This document shows, piece after piece, positions 17,714 through 26,990 of a stretch of 51,564 bases of DNA. The translations under genes and the position numbers were made by a program. The first letter of the stretch is position 1, and the number at the start of each line of letters is the position of its first letter. The notes below the pieces were generated by a model that searched no databases, was not told the origin of the DNA, and was given only the letters and a program-made list of their open reading frames with translations. The DNA comes from a virus. The DNA is taken from IMG/VR virus record IMGVR_UViG_3300025325_000035, positions 1 through 51,564 of that record; one strand, given 5' to 3'.

Positions 17714-17852
17714 TCACCTCCCAGTGCGTTTCTTTCTCCGGAGCGGGACACTGCCGCCATTTCTGGACCATCATCAGGTACAGGATCTCCGGGATTGCTT
17801 CCACCTCCCGCGTTTCTCCCGTGGAGGCTTTCTTCATCCATATTTTTTCCAT
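17697..17852 (-). CDS. Small protein between tail terminator and tube genes
   Basis: The 51-residue frame (MEKIWMKKASTGETREVEAI...) starts at ATG 17852, immediately after the TAG of the preceding gene, and its last 17 bases overlap the tube gene start and contain that gene's ribosome site. The tight fit suggests translational coupling. It is not recognised; composition is mixed charged with no Cys pairs. Confidence 0.6.
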   Translation of the reverse strand: MEKIWMKKASTGETREVEAIPEILYLMMVQKWRQCPAPEKETHWEVNDDAR

Positions 17853-18326
17853 CTAGTCGTCTCCAATCTCGCTGAATGTGATCTGCACCTCGAAATGGTC
17901 CATCCCGGCATCGTCAATGCGCCGCTGGATGGAGGGCAAATCCGTCAGGCAGGAAGGATGCACGTAGGAGCCGGTAATCGGCTGCGCGCTCACCGTGGCC
18001 GGCACGCCCTTGACGATCAGGCGAAACAATTTCCCGTATCCCGCCGGCGGCTCGTTGTCCTGTAGTTCACGGCAAATCAGATACAGCGCGAACTGATGTT
18101 TCCATACCTCGCTGCTGTTTAATTGCCCCGGAAACGTCCCCTGCCACGCAATCAGAATCCCCGGTGCATCCATCTCCGCCAGCGCCTTCGATAAACTGGC
18201 GTTTTTCAGGTAGCCGTCGTGGTAGACTTCGATCCGGTCGGCGTTCCCGCCCAACTCCGCCACCAGATCCGGTATGTCGCGCAGGAAATCGCGTAGACTA
18301 ACCGCAATCTCCGATGGCTCGATCAT
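17853..18326 (-). CDS. Tail terminator / completion-like protein
   Basis: The 157-residue frame starts at ATG 18326 with an ATGA overlap on the previous gene. It opens with EPSEIAVSLRDFLRDIPDLV and has a middle WQGTFPG segment, similar in layout to small neck or terminator proteins (DUF1834/gp37-like). Position between the gp10-like neck protein and the tube protein supports a role in capping the tail tube. Confidence 0.6.
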   Translation of the reverse strand: MIEPSEIAVSLRDFLRDIPDLVAELGGNADRIEVYHDGYLKNASLSKALAEMDAPGILIAWQGTFPGQLNSSEVWKHQFALYLICRELQDNEPPAGYGKLFRLIVKGVPATVSAQPITGSYVHPSCLTDLPSIQRRIDDAGMDHFEVQITFSEIGDD

Positions 18327-18841
18327 GCCGCCCTCCGCACCACTACCCTCACCATCTGCTTCACCGCCGCGCTCCATGCCCGCCCGATTACCGGCTGTAG
18401 CGCCATAATGTTGCGCGTCGAAAGGATCATCCACGGCTCGCGCAGTTGGTTCCTGACAGCCTTGACGCGCGCTGCAAACGGACCCATGCCCAGCCGAACC
18501 TCATTGTCCCTAACGGTGCGTGGCGTAAAGGCGTCCATCATGTGCCCGATAAACCGCTTTCCGGTTTTCTTACGCTTCTTCGCCCGAGTCAGTTGATTTC
18601 CGAAAGCGAGCCCGTGTCCGCGGAGGTCACGAATCGGTTTTAATCGCATGTTCCGCTTGATGGCCGCCCATTTCTTCGACAGCGGCTTCGCGGGACCGTC
18701 CGTCGGACCAATCCCAGCCGCCGTCCGGGCATTGATCTCGCGCACTGCGGCAAACCCGATTACCGCCATCGACTTCTGCGGTATCGTCAGCCGCCCCAGC
18801 TCCACCTTCTTTTTCCAGTAGATGCTGACCGCTCTTGCCAT
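18323..18841 (-). CDS. Neck / virion morphogenesis protein (HK97 gp10-like position)
   Basis: The 172-residue product is strongly basic (KKWAAIKRNMRLKP, RAKKRKKTGKRF). The pattern of an N-terminal helix, a flexible basic middle and a C-terminal helical part fits gp10-type tail-completion or virion-morphogenesis proteins. It is followed by an ATGA-coupled tail terminator gene. The family call rests more on place than on sequence. Confidence 0.6.
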   Translation of the reverse strand: MARAVSIYWKKKVELGRLTIPQKSMAVIGFAAVREINARTAAGIGPTDGPAKPLSKKWAAIKRNMRLKPIRDLRGHGLAFGNQLTRAKKRKKTGKRFIGHMMDAFTPRTVRDNEVRLGMGPFAARVKAVRNQLREPWMILSTRNIMALQPVIGRAWSAAVKQMVRVVVRRAA

Positions 18842-18905
18842 CTAAGTACCATTCCGTCAAGCGATGTCATTCCGAACGCAGTGAGGAATCTGCTTCTTCC
18901 TGATT

Positions 18906-18980
18906 TGGTGGCAGGGGCTAGAATCGAACTAGTTACCTCCGGGGTATGGGCCCGGCATGCAACCACTACACTTCCCTGCG
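18906..18980 (-). tRNA. tRNA-Met (anticodon CAT), initiator-like
   Basis: The 75-nt gene has CGCAGGG / CCCTGCC acceptor strands with an unpaired C1:C72, D stem GTGT/GCAT (with wobble pairs), anticodon stem CCGGG/CCCGG, loop CCCATAC, T loop TTCGATT, then A73 and encoded CCA. An unpaired 1:72 end and three G:C pairs in the anticodon stem are marks of bacterial initiator tRNA. Position 33 is C rather than the near-universal U. It sits between the head-closure and neck genes on the same strand. Confidence 0.85.
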
Positions 18981-19069
18981 ATGAATTTGCTGGATTCCGG
19001 TCCTGAATTGGAGTATTCCGTGCCAGCCGCCCCACGGCCGGAATCCGTTGACTGGAAACTGTCTAGGAT

Positions 19070-19381
19070 TTATTCCCGGCGGATCCCCAGCAGCACCCCG
19101 CCGGCGCGGTCTACTTCCACCTGCCATACCCGGTAGGTATCCGCTCCGATGGTCACCGTGTCGCGCTCCTGCGGCGTCTCGTTCATATCGGAGAGTTGCA
19201 AAAACAGCACCATCGCGGTGGAATTCGCTTCCCGCGTCTCCGGTCCGGCTGGCTCCGCAATTCCCTTGACGGTCTGCGGCTCTGCCCCGGGGTTCCTCGA
19301 TTGATACACCACGTCCCTGCCGAGCACGCCAACGACGCTCTCGTTCATCGTGCTCGACAGGGCATCCCAATCAGCCATCAA
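19070..19381 (-). CDS. Head-closure / head-tail joining protein
   Basis: This is a 103-residue beta-rich protein (GVLGRDVVYQSRN, MNETPQERDTVTIGADTYRV, GGVLLGIRRE). The pattern of a short barrel with D.V.I....YRV is typical of head-tail adaptor/stopper proteins. It lies 15 bases after the cement gene and before the neck genes. An alternative start one codon in (MADWD) is equally possible. Confidence 0.7.
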   Translation of the reverse strand: MMADWDALSSTMNESVVGVLGRDVVYQSRNPGAEPQTVKGIAEPAGPETREANSTAMVLFLQLSDMNETPQERDTVTIGADTYRVWQVEVDRAGGVLLGIRRE

Positions 19382-19395
19382 TCACTCCCAATGGC

Positions 19396-20349
19396 TTATT
19401 TCCGTGCGTATTCGATCCAGGCGCCGTACACGTAAACATCGTTGGAACCGGTGGCGTGTGCTCCCGGGGTCAGTGTGATCGCCAGTGTCGTCGGATACGG
19501 CCCGACTCCGCCAGCCGCGAGTGTAACCGTCAGGTCCTGCAGTGTCGTACTGAGTGCCCCAGTGTTACCGCCGAAGTTGGTGTCCCCGGTTCCTTCGAAA
19601 GCGCCAACGGCGATTACAGGCGTGTCCACTGATGCGGCCTTCATTTTGGCCAGCACGTGAACCTCAATAGCTGCGGTGTCATCCAGGTCCGGCGGATAGC
19701 AGATGCTCGGCAACTGGACCTCAAGCACCGACGCGGAAGCCCACGAAAGCCGCAATTGCTTGTCTGTGGCTGCATTGCCGCGTTCCAGGATCGGATCCGT
19801 GTCCTTGGCGACCTGTGCCGTGCCGACAGTCGCGATGTCGTTCGTGGCGATAATTAGCGCGTCGGAAATCGGCAACTGGATGCATCCGGTTGCCAGGGTC
19901 GTGCCCAGCTTCGCGGCCGTTACTGCGCCGGCTGCCAGGTTCGTGGTCCCAACCGTGCCGCTCCCTAGCGTGCCGCTGCCTGGGCTGGAAATATGCCGCA
20001 CCTCGATGGTCGCGGTTGCCCCGGAAGTGATCGTCGCCATCGCGATGCCGAAGAAATAGCCGCTGGACTTCTTCGACAGTTTCGGCGTGTCCGCATCCAC
20101 GTAGAAGATCGAATCTCCCACGGAAACCGCGCTGCCTGCGCTGTCATCAATGCCCTTCACGGATAGTTTGTAGACACCGCCGTCAAACTTCACCATCGTT
20201 TCCGTCGAGGCCGAAACTCCACCTTCACCCTCCGCTGACAGGGCCACCCCCGTCATCGTCCCGAATCGCACCGGATCGCCGGACGCCGGAGTAGCCGGAT
20301 CCGAGCAGACAACGGGAAGATGTTTGCCGTCTTGTACAAAATTGTTCAT
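19396..20349 (-). CDS. Capsid cement / decoration protein, DUF2190-like N-terminus
   Basis: The product is 317 residues. Residues 1-115 match the DUF2190 pattern (SGDPVRFGTMTGVAL, VKFDGGVYKLSVKG, VSVGDSIFYVDADTPKLSKKSSG, FFGIAMATI). The C-terminal 200 residues are a second beta-rich region, probably an exposed domain not found in the short cement proteins. It directly follows the capsid gene after a strong hairpin. Confidence 0.8.
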   Translation of the reverse strand: MNNFVQDGKHLPVVCSDPATPASGDPVRFGTMTGVALSAEGEGGVSASTETMVKFDGGVYKLSVKGIDDSAGSAVSVGDSIFYVDADTPKLSKKSSGYFFGIAMATITSGATATIEVRHISSPGSGTLGSGTVGTTNLAAGAVTAAKLGTTLATGCIQLPISDALIIATNDIATVGTAQVAKDTDPILERGNAATDKQLRLSWASASVLEVQLPSICYPPDLDDTAAIEVHVLAKMKAASVDTPVIAVGAFEGTGDTNFGGNTGALSTTLQDLTVTLAAGGVGPYPTTLAITLTPGAHATGSNDVYVYGAWIEYARK

Positions 20350-20383
20350 TTCTTCTCTCCTTGATTTTCAAAAAACTGTTCTC

Positions 20384-20408
20384 ACGGGGCGCCTGCCTGG
20401 CGCCCCGT
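20384..20408 (-). terminator. Perfect 10-bp stem-loop between capsid and cement genes
   Basis: ACGGGGCGCC and GGCGCCCCGT pair perfectly around an AGGCA loop on the minus strand. A TTTTTT run follows about 9 bases later. It may lower read-through or stabilise the upstream capsid mRNA so that capsid and cement are made in different amounts. Confidence 0.45.
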
Positions 20409-20431
20409 TTCCCAATGCCGCATCAGATGGA

Positions 20432-22507
20432 TTAAGCGCCGTCGTTCAGGTACGCCCCGCGGAAATCAATCACGCCGCACCCGAAATCATGGCGGATCTT
20501 GACCTCAACCCCGTCCACATCGAAACCATTCCTGGTCTCCGTGTAGGGGCCCTCCTGGCCTTCCAGATATCCGTAAACCACCACCGGAGCAATTGCCGGA
20601 TCGGCGAATAGATACCAGCCCGTGGTGCTGGTTCCATCGAGCCGCGGCTCGGTAATCGGCGTCAGCATTCCGCCAAATACCGTCTGGTTCGTCGCCTGCG
20701 CCGGAACGAAGTTAAGTGACGTGTACTGCAGCGCCAACTGCTCCTTGGTCGCCGGGGCTACAAGGAACTTCGGCGCTACCCCGATCACCTTTCCGCCGGG
20801 ACTCGTCTGAATCCGCATGGTCTTCCGTCCCACGCCAATCGAGGTGTCGGAAATGGCCGTGCCGCTCGCCGTGTAATTGGCATGGTCCGACGAGAACAAC
20901 GCGAAGGTGTCCACCATCGTCGGGTTGGCTGTGATCTTCGCCCACACCAGGTCGGCTTCCTTCTGGGCCACTTCAAGACCCATTAGCATGGGAACCTGCG
21001 TGAAAGCCGCCAGGTCGTCGTTGATGATCGTGCGCCGCGTGATGGCCACCACTTCACCGTAAGTCGCCAGGCTCCAGGTCTCTTTCCCTTCCACCAGCGT
21101 TCCGTGGGGATATTCCCCGCTCTCCGGGATAAGTCCCAGGCGGGTGCTGTTGTCCAACCGGAGTTCTGTCTTGGTCTTGAAGTCGGGAGCCGTGCGCCGG
21201 GCCGCAATCTCACGCCAGCGCGATTGCTCCATTCCGTACCCGGCCAGCATGGATTTCCCGGCCGAATCCGCCAGAATGAATGGGAAATCGCTGGTTGTCT
21301 GGAACGCCAACTCAGCAATCCGCGAGCGGTCCAGCCCCCGCCAGCTCTTGCCGGCAGCCTCCAGGCATTCCTTGGCCGCATCCATCAGCGTCATGCCGAC
21401 GTAGGGCCTCGCAATTTCCTTCGCCTCGAACCGCTTCGGGTCGTTGCGATGCAGCATTGCCGCCACCATCCCGGCGCGCCGCGTGTCCGCCGCATCCCGT
21501 ACCATCTCCGTGGTTGAGGTGCGCACTATCGGCTCAGCCTCCGATTTCTTGGCCTTGGCCTCAATGGCCAGCTTCCGGAAATCATCCAGGCTCGTGCCGG
21601 CATCAATGTGCTGCTCGGAGAACTTCGCATCGAGACCCTGTATTTCAGTGATCGCGCGAATCTCTTTGCAGCGCTGCCGCTCCTCGGCCTTGGCCGAAGC
21701 GGCTACTGCAGCGGAATCAACCGACAGAGGAAGCAACGGCGCAACTGCCGACACCCCCTGCACATACTCCGTCCGGGCCTCTGCGCCCGTCTTCTCGTCT
21801 TTGTTCATCTCTTGCTCTCCTTGGGCTGAAGCCCTCAATCCACATTGATCGTCTCCGCCTGATTCAGCCGGACTAACCGGCTCAATCTCGGCTTCCGTAA
21901 AAACCATTTCCCCGTCGCCGCGGAATCCCGCTTCCGGGTCCGCGCCAATCGGCACCAGCGATATCTCCTGCGGCTCCCAGTCAATGGCCAGATACGACTT
22001 CTTGTCGTCGTCTTCCTTGGTTATGTCCTTGAGCTTGTGAATAGCCGCGCCCACGCTGGCGTTCCTGATGATTCCGTCCTTCACGTCCTCCCAGATCGGA
22101 GTAACCTCCTCGCGATTACTGAACCGCAAGTCCGCCTTCCCCTTGCCCTTCTCGATCCAGGCTTTCTCCACTACGCCCACAACGCCGGATAGCCGGTGGT
22201 CGTTATGGCTGTCCAGCACCGGGGCCCCGCCGTTCAACCGGTCCAGCCGCACGTGCTCCGGCTTCATGCTCAGCGTCAGGTTGTACTCGCCATCCTCCCA
22301 ACCCCAGCGCCGTACCGTCGCGCCCGTGTACCACGTGACCGGAATCTTCCGCTGCGCGGCGCCCGCATCCCCACCATCGGCCAGCAGCGCTTCCGATGGC
22401 TGGCCGAATTCCACCGCGAAATGCTCAATCGGCATCTTGATCTTGCCGCCGTCCAGAAGTTCTGCCCGCGCGGCGGGCTTCTTAAGTGGCGGACGTAAAA
22501 CAGCCAT
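20432..22507 (-). CDS. Prohead protease / major capsid protein fusion
   Basis: The 691-residue protein starts at MAVLRPPLKK (ATG 22507) just after the portal stop. Residues 55-195 resemble S78-type prohead protease, with PVLDSHND (His 101), RNASVGAAI (Ser 151) and EISLVPIGADPEA. A charged linker (200-330) would act as the scaffold or delta domain. Residues 400-691 have HK97-fold capsid features (DFPFILADSAGKSML, KTELRLDNSTRLGLIPESG, LVAPATKEQLA). Fused protease-capsid genes are known in several siphophage groups. Cleavage after the linker is expected during head maturation. Confidence 0.88.
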   Translation of the reverse strand: MAVLRPPLKKPAARAELLDGGKIKMPIEHFAVEFGQPSEALLADGGDAGAAQRKIPVTWYTGATVRRWGWEDGEYNLTLSMKPEHVRLDRLNGGAPVLDSHNDHRLSGVVGVVEKAWIEKGKGKADLRFSNREEVTPIWEDVKDGIIRNASVGAAIHKLKDITKEDDDKKSYLAIDWEPQEISLVPIGADPEAGFRGDGEMVFTEAEIEPVSPAESGGDDQCGLRASAQGEQEMNKDEKTGAEARTEYVQGVSAVAPLLPLSVDSAAVAASAKAEERQRCKEIRAITEIQGLDAKFSEQHIDAGTSLDDFRKLAIEAKAKKSEAEPIVRTSTTEMVRDAADTRRAGMVAAMLHRNDPKRFEAKEIARPYVGMTLMDAAKECLEAAGKSWRGLDRSRIAELAFQTTSDFPFILADSAGKSMLAGYGMEQSRWREIAARRTAPDFKTKTELRLDNSTRLGLIPESGEYPHGTLVEGKETWSLATYGEVVAITRRTIINDDLAAFTQVPMLMGLEVAQKEADLVWAKITANPTMVDTFALFSSDHANYTASGTAISDTSIGVGRKTMRIQTSPGGKVIGVAPKFLVAPATKEQLALQYTSLNFVPAQATNQTVFGGMLTPITEPRLDGTSTTGWYLFADPAIAPVVVYGYLEGQEGPYTETRNGFDVDGVEVKIRHDFGCGVIDFRGAYLNDGA

Positions 22508-22511
22508 GGCT

Positions 22512-24014
22512 TCATTCCCCCTTCTGCGGCACGGCCGCAACTTCAGACGCTTGCTCCACGCCGGTTTTGCTGACTCTGCGCGGATCGCAATCTAAAGTAA
22601 TTTTCAAATCATCGAATTTCTTGTTCCGGGCGGCGATTTCGTACATTACCTCGTCGGGATCCTCTCCCTGCTCGGAAATCATCCCGTCCCAGCTCTGCGC
22701 CCCTTGGCGCACATTGACCAGATTCGCCTGCGCGTCCTTGAGTGGATCAGCACTCTCATAGGGCGGAGGCGCCCACTTCACTTCGTAATCCGCAGCCGGT
22801 ATTTCACCGGCAACCCATGCGGCATTAGCAAACCATCGGCGCGCCGGCTCGCAAAACATCGGAATCAGGCATAGCCAGCGGAACTCATCAATCCGCTTTC
22901 GGAATCCGATCATCCCGGCCTTATGCCCGCTGTAATTCACCCCGGAATGGTCTCCGGTCAGCAATTCATACGGCATGCCGACCCCGGATGCGATGCGCGT
23001 CTCGGCATTCCTTATAAAATCGCCTTCCCCGGGCGTCCCTCCTGGCAATTCAGGAAATACAATGCCCTCTCCCGGCAGGATTCGGTTGAACTGTCCCGGG
23101 CGAAACGTCTCCAGCCGGTGGCCGGTGCCGCTCTCCGTGGAAGCCGCCCCCATAGCCGTGCTTGTATCCGGGCTGGTAATTACTCCGGTCAGGCAGCTCT
23201 GCAGCTTCTTGGCAACTATCTTGGCGTCTAAATATTCGTCCAGGTCGCGCAAAACCATCAACAGCGGAGTCATCCACGGCACTCCGCGGACCTGCCCGGC
23301 GCGGCGCTTCTGGTAGATATGCAGCACCGAATCAGCCGGAACCCGGTGCGACTCGAAGTTCTTGAACGTCAGCAGCGAGGTGGACTCTCCGGGATGCTCG
23401 GAAAATAGCCAGTAGAAAATTCTCCGCTCCGTCAGGTCAAACTCAACCCCGTGGATGATGTACCCGGTGTCGGTCGCGCCGGTCTTGTTCAGGTCCAGGT
23501 AATCCGGCTCGATAACCTGCAACTGGACCGGAATCCGAAGACCGTCCGATGGCCGGCGGTCTCGGCGCCTGACTAGGCACTCGCCGGACTCCACAACGGT
23601 TCTGGCCACCATATTCTGCAGGCCGTAAAAATCCAGTTGCCGCGCGGCATCACACTCATCAACCCAACGCTCCCATGCCGGCTCGATCTTTTCTTTCAGA
23701 TTTCGTGGATCCACCTTTACCTTGGCGCTGATTCCGTACCCGACCGCATACGACGTGATGACGTTCACAACCTGGGCAGCGTAGGTGTTGTCCCGCACCA
23801 TTTGCCTGGACCGCTTGCGCAGCGTGGATAGCGATGATCCGATCTCTGTGTTCGGTCCGCTATCCGATGCTACCCAGCCCTGCGTCCGGCGATCCGTTCT
23901 CGCAGCCTCATACGCCAGCCTGAGAATTCCAGCGGCGGCTCGCGCCCGCATCCGGCGCAATCCGCGCTCCGGATCCATCCACCCGATGAATTCGTCTAGC
24001 CAGGAGTGGCGCAT
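22512..24014 (-). CDS. Portal protein, lambda gpB type
   Basis: The 500-residue product has lambda-type portal family features: RRMRARAAAGI and TQGWVASDSGPNTEI near the start, RQMVRDNTYAAQVVNVI, then SFRKRIDEFRW-like and CEPARRWFANAAW stretches. It lies between the gpW-like connector and the protease-capsid gene, the usual order. It forms the dodecameric DNA channel at the capsid vertex. Confidence 0.9.
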   Translation of the reverse strand: MRHSWLDEFIGWMDPERGLRRMRARAAAGILRLAYEAARTDRRTQGWVASDSGPNTEIGSSLSTLRKRSRQMVRDNTYAAQVVNVITSYAVGYGISAKVKVDPRNLKEKIEPAWERWVDECDAARQLDFYGLQNMVARTVVESGECLVRRRDRRPSDGLRIPVQLQVIEPDYLDLNKTGATDTGYIIHGVEFDLTERRIFYWLFSEHPGESTSLLTFKNFESHRVPADSVLHIYQKRRAGQVRGVPWMTPLLMVLRDLDEYLDAKIVAKKLQSCLTGVITSPDTSTAMGAASTESGTGHRLETFRPGQFNRILPGEGIVFPELPGGTPGEGDFIRNAETRIASGVGMPYELLTGDHSGVNYSGHKAGMIGFRKRIDEFRWLCLIPMFCEPARRWFANAAWVAGEIPAADYEVKWAPPPYESADPLKDAQANLVNVRQGAQSWDGMISEQGEDPDEVMYEIAARNKKFDDLKITLDCDPRRVSKTGVEQASEVAAVPQKGE

Positions 24015-24220
24015 TATTTCTCGAAAACCCCGTAGGAAAATCTGTCGGCGGACGTGCCGGCGGCTGCGCCAACCTCATCCCGCATCACGGAGCGTAGTTG
24101 CAGCATCTCGGCCATGGAGTGATAGCGCACCAGGCGATCTCCGTATCGCACCTCCAGTACGCCGGTTTTGATCGATGCCTCCAGGGCATCTAGATCTGTC
24201 TGTGTCCAGGAAGTGCTCAT
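24014..24220 (-). CDS. Head-tail joining protein, gpW-like
   Basis: This is a 68-residue protein with the gpW pattern: TQTDLDALEASIKTGVLEVRYGDR, V-YHSMAEML, and a short polar tail. Its stop overlaps the portal start by one base. In lambda the equivalent gene lies between terminase and portal, as here. Confidence 0.85.
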   Translation of the reverse strand: MSTSWTQTDLDALEASIKTGVLEVRYGDRLVRYHSMAEMLQLRSVMRDEVGAAAGTSADRFSYGVFEK

Positions 24221-24436
24221 TTATGTCCCAAACTTGCGGCGCTTGAAGTAGAAAACTGCTTGGTCCGCCGGCGAAGGAATCACCCCGATTAGCTCCCAGC
24301 CCTCTGAGCCGAATTGCGCTAAATCCATGTCCCGGTCGCCTACTTTGGAGCGGTATTCCCAGCGGAATGCCCGCTGCGTTGATGGCCCCTCGCTGCGCGG
24401 GCGCATTTGGTCTGATCCGCCGGAATAAACTTTCAC
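24221..24436 (-). CDS. Small protein, DUF4177-like
   Basis: The motif set FRWEYRSKV, EGWELIGVIPS and AVFYFKRRK matches small DUF4177-type proteins. Two GTG starts are possible. GTG 24436 lies 11 bases after AAGGAG; GTG 24448 abuts that site and overlaps the terminase stop. I prefer 24436 (71 residues). The gene sits between terminase and gpW. Its function is not known. Confidence 0.7.
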   Translation of the reverse strand: MKVYSGGSDQMRPRSEGPSTQRAFRWEYRSKVGDRDMDLAQFGSEGWELIGVIPSPADQAVFYFKRRKFGT

Positions 24437-24438
24437 AG

Positions 24439-26448
24439 CTAGAACCACTCCTTGGTGCGAGTCTCGTACCAGTCATCCGAGCGGCCTTCGTCCCGCCATT
24501 GCCGCTGCGTCCCGCCCGCATGCACCGGATTCTCTGTTTTTTCATCCCGAGGCGATTCCGGCACGACGGAAACTACCGGCATCCCGAGGGCGTCTTCCAT
24601 CGCTTTCCATTGCCGCTCGTTGAATATGTCAATCCCGCAGATGGTTGCCGCCGCGCGCCCGTAAACCTTCAAATCCAGCGGCTCATTCCGCACATTCGGC
24701 AGCTTCTGCCACTTAATCTTCCCGTTCGCCTTGACAACTCTGCGTTCGGAGCATAGCCCGTCAAAATAACTCCGATCGTACATTGGGAAGTGGTAGCAGG
24801 CTGGCGAGGCGGCGCCGTCTCCGCGCGGCCGCACGTAGCGCAGCATGTCGTAAATCTCACCCTTCACCCGGTGCGTTCCCACGCCATAGATCCGCACATT
24901 CTGCCGCTTCCTGGCGGCATCTTCCTTAGATACCGAGCAGATGACTCGCTCCGGGTCGTCGCGCCCCTTCACGGCCACTACGCTGCGCGGCGTGAATACC
25001 CTAGTTCCAGCCGGCCCGTGCGATGGTTGCGGATGTTTCTTTACGAATTCATAGACCGTGGCGGCCTTGCTGCCGGTGTCAATCGCCATCAGCATGATCG
25101 GCATTAGATGCCCGCTGGCATGTCGGTACTCGCGCTGCAGAACCTCGGCGTTTAGCTTTTCCCATAACGATGGCGACGTAACCGGAAGCGGCTGACCATT
25201 CTCGGCAATGTCCTGAATAATCCGATAATCCACCGACCAGTTCTCGCGGTCCCGCCCCCACGCCACCACTTCGGCCTCCAGGCGGGGAGGGTTGTCCTGT
25301 ACGTCCACCTGGGCCGTGAGGAAAAGGCCCCGCTGCGGAACCACTGCGTCATCGCCAAATGGGTAATTCTCGCGCCGCGCAAATAGCAACTCCGATTCCG
25401 GGGTTTCACCGTCATCTTCCCAGAGCTCCGCGAGGTCCGTCGTAACAAATGCCTTGAGCTGCTGCGGATCGTCCTTGGCTTTCAAAAACTTGTCTACCAA
25501 GTCGGATAACTTCTCCCACGGCGAGTACAGGTGTGAAATCCAGAAGCCAGCCGTCCCGGCGAATGGCTTCCCGGATCGCCACTCCGCCTTTTCGCATGCC
25601 GCCCAGCGCTGTGCGTCATTCCATCGCCCCTTGCAGTGCTGGCATTGGTAATACGCAGATTCCGCCTGCTTCTCTGGCGGCAGGGTTTTATCCCACTTGA
25701 CGCCATCGAAAAACCGCAGTACCTGAAACTCACCGCACTCAGGATGCGGACAGGCAACCCATGGCTTGCGCTCGTCGCTCGCCGCATACGCCTTGCCGAT
25801 GCGGCTTCTCCCGGCAATCGTCGGAGAACATGCCAGAATGATCTTCCTGCGGCTGCCGAACGTAACCGTGCGCTGCCGCGCTAGGTAGATTGGGTCGCCC
25901 TCGCTGCCGGCGCTGGCGGGATATTTGTCCGGTTCGTCGCAAAACAAATACCGGATTGATCGGCGCGCCAGGTTTCCGGGGGAGATCGATCCAACCAGGG
26001 CCACCGAGCCACCCGGAAACTCTTTCTCCAGGATGGTGTTCGATGAATCGCGGCTGCGCGAGTCCGCCACTAGGCCGTGCAGCACGGGACAGTCCCGCAC
26101 CATCGGCGCCAGCCGCTCGACCGAAAACGCTTTGGCATCCTTCTCCGCAGGCTGTACGATCAGCACCGGTCCGGGCTGCTCGGAGATGACGAATGCCAGC
26201 GCCGCCTGAATGAAAATAGTTTTGGTCAGTTGGGTTCCGCACATCAGAACTGTCGTTTCAACCCTGGGATCTGTGAATGAATCGAAGATTTCACGCTGCC
26301 ATCCGTGTAAGCGAATGGGCCCCGTCCTGCTCGAATAGCGCGATGACAGGACGAAGTGTTGCTCTGCCCATTCTGATAGCTGCTGAGTCTCCTGCGGCTT
26401 CCACAACTCCAACCATGGCGCGAAAATCTCCGGCTCCGGACTCATCAT
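24439..26448 (-). CDS. Terminase large subunit, GpA family
   Basis: This is a 669-residue protein starting at ATG 26448, overlapping the small subunit stop. It has a lambda gpA-like ATPase with a deviant Walker A (MCGTQLTKT, residues 69-77), a LIVQPAEKDAKAF segment and Walker B RYLFCDEPDKYP. The nuclease half has AQVDVQDNPPRLEAEVVAWG and MAIDTGSKAATVYEFV with the expected acidic residues. A Cys set (CPHPEC, CQHC) forms a zinc-binding insert. It packages DNA, and GpA types usually cut at cos sites, so cohesive ends are likely. Confidence 0.93.
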   Translation of the reverse strand: MMSPEPEIFAPWLELWKPQETQQLSEWAEQHFVLSSRYSSRTGPIRLHGWQREIFDSFTDPRVETTVLMCGTQLTKTIFIQAALAFVISEQPGPVLIVQPAEKDAKAFSVERLAPMVRDCPVLHGLVADSRSRDSSNTILEKEFPGGSVALVGSISPGNLARRSIRYLFCDEPDKYPASAGSEGDPIYLARQRTVTFGSRRKIILACSPTIAGRSRIGKAYAASDERKPWVACPHPECGEFQVLRFFDGVKWDKTLPPEKQAESAYYQCQHCKGRWNDAQRWAACEKAEWRSGKPFAGTAGFWISHLYSPWEKLSDLVDKFLKAKDDPQQLKAFVTTDLAELWEDDGETPESELLFARRENYPFGDDAVVPQRGLFLTAQVDVQDNPPRLEAEVVAWGRDRENWSVDYRIIQDIAENGQPLPVTSPSLWEKLNAEVLQREYRHASGHLMPIMLMAIDTGSKAATVYEFVKKHPQPSHGPAGTRVFTPRSVVAVKGRDDPERVICSVSKEDAARKRQNVRIYGVGTHRVKGEIYDMLRYVRPRGDGAASPACYHFPMYDRSYFDGLCSERRVVKANGKIKWQKLPNVRNEPLDLKVYGRAAATICGIDIFNERQWKAMEDALGMPVVSVVPESPRDEKTENPVHAGGTQRQWRDEGRSDDWYETRTKEWF

Positions 26449-26990
26449 GCATTGGCTTTGTATTCCGACATTTGGAAAAGCCCGCGGCGAACCTCGGCGC
26501 CGATCAGCTCCCGGCATCGGATGGGATCCGACTCATTTGCCAGGCGGTCTCCGAGCTCATCGCCAATCCGGCCGAAAATGTCCTTTGCCCGCAGAATCAT
26601 TCCAGCCACCCAGGCGTTGACTTTGCCGATATCCACCAGTTCCCCCTGCTTGGCCCGTAACTCCAACCCTCGCAACCCAGCTAGGGCCGCTTCCTTCCGG
26701 GCCCGCTCCCGGCGAAAGTCCGGGTCGGCAGCGTCATCGCTGTCACCGTGGCCCGTTCGGTCCCCGCCGGCCACCGGGTCCAGTAACTGCGTCCGTCGCA
26801 GGTCGGCCTCGTTGGGATCAATCCGGCGCTGCTTCCCGTGTACCGGAATCAGCCCCTCGGTGATCTGCCGCACAATGATCTGGCGCGATAAACCGCACCG
26901 CCGGGCGTACTCCGCCTGGCTCACCAACTCCGGTTTTCTTGATTTCTTGACTGAACTTGCCATTCGGTACGCAGGGATGACGTGGCGCAC
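26445..26990 (-). CDS. Terminase small subunit, Nu1-like
   Basis: It has 181 residues from GTG 26990 (GGAG 10 bases upstream) or 172 from ATG 26963, which lacks a clear site. An N-terminal winged-helix motif is visible (VSQAEYARRCGLSRQIIVRQITEGLIP), followed by an ERARKEAALAGLRGLELRAKQGELVD helix like that of small terminases. It binds packaging sites and recruits the large subunit, with which it overlaps. Confidence 0.85.
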   Translation of the reverse strand: MRHVIPAYRMASSVKKSRKPELVSQAEYARRCGLSRQIIVRQITEGLIPVHGKQRRIDPNEADLRRTQLLDPVAGGDRTGHGDSDDAADPDFRRERARKEAALAGLRGLELRAKQGELVDIGKVNAWVAGMILRAKDIFGRIGDELGDRLANESDPIRCRELIGAEVRRGLFQMSEYKANA

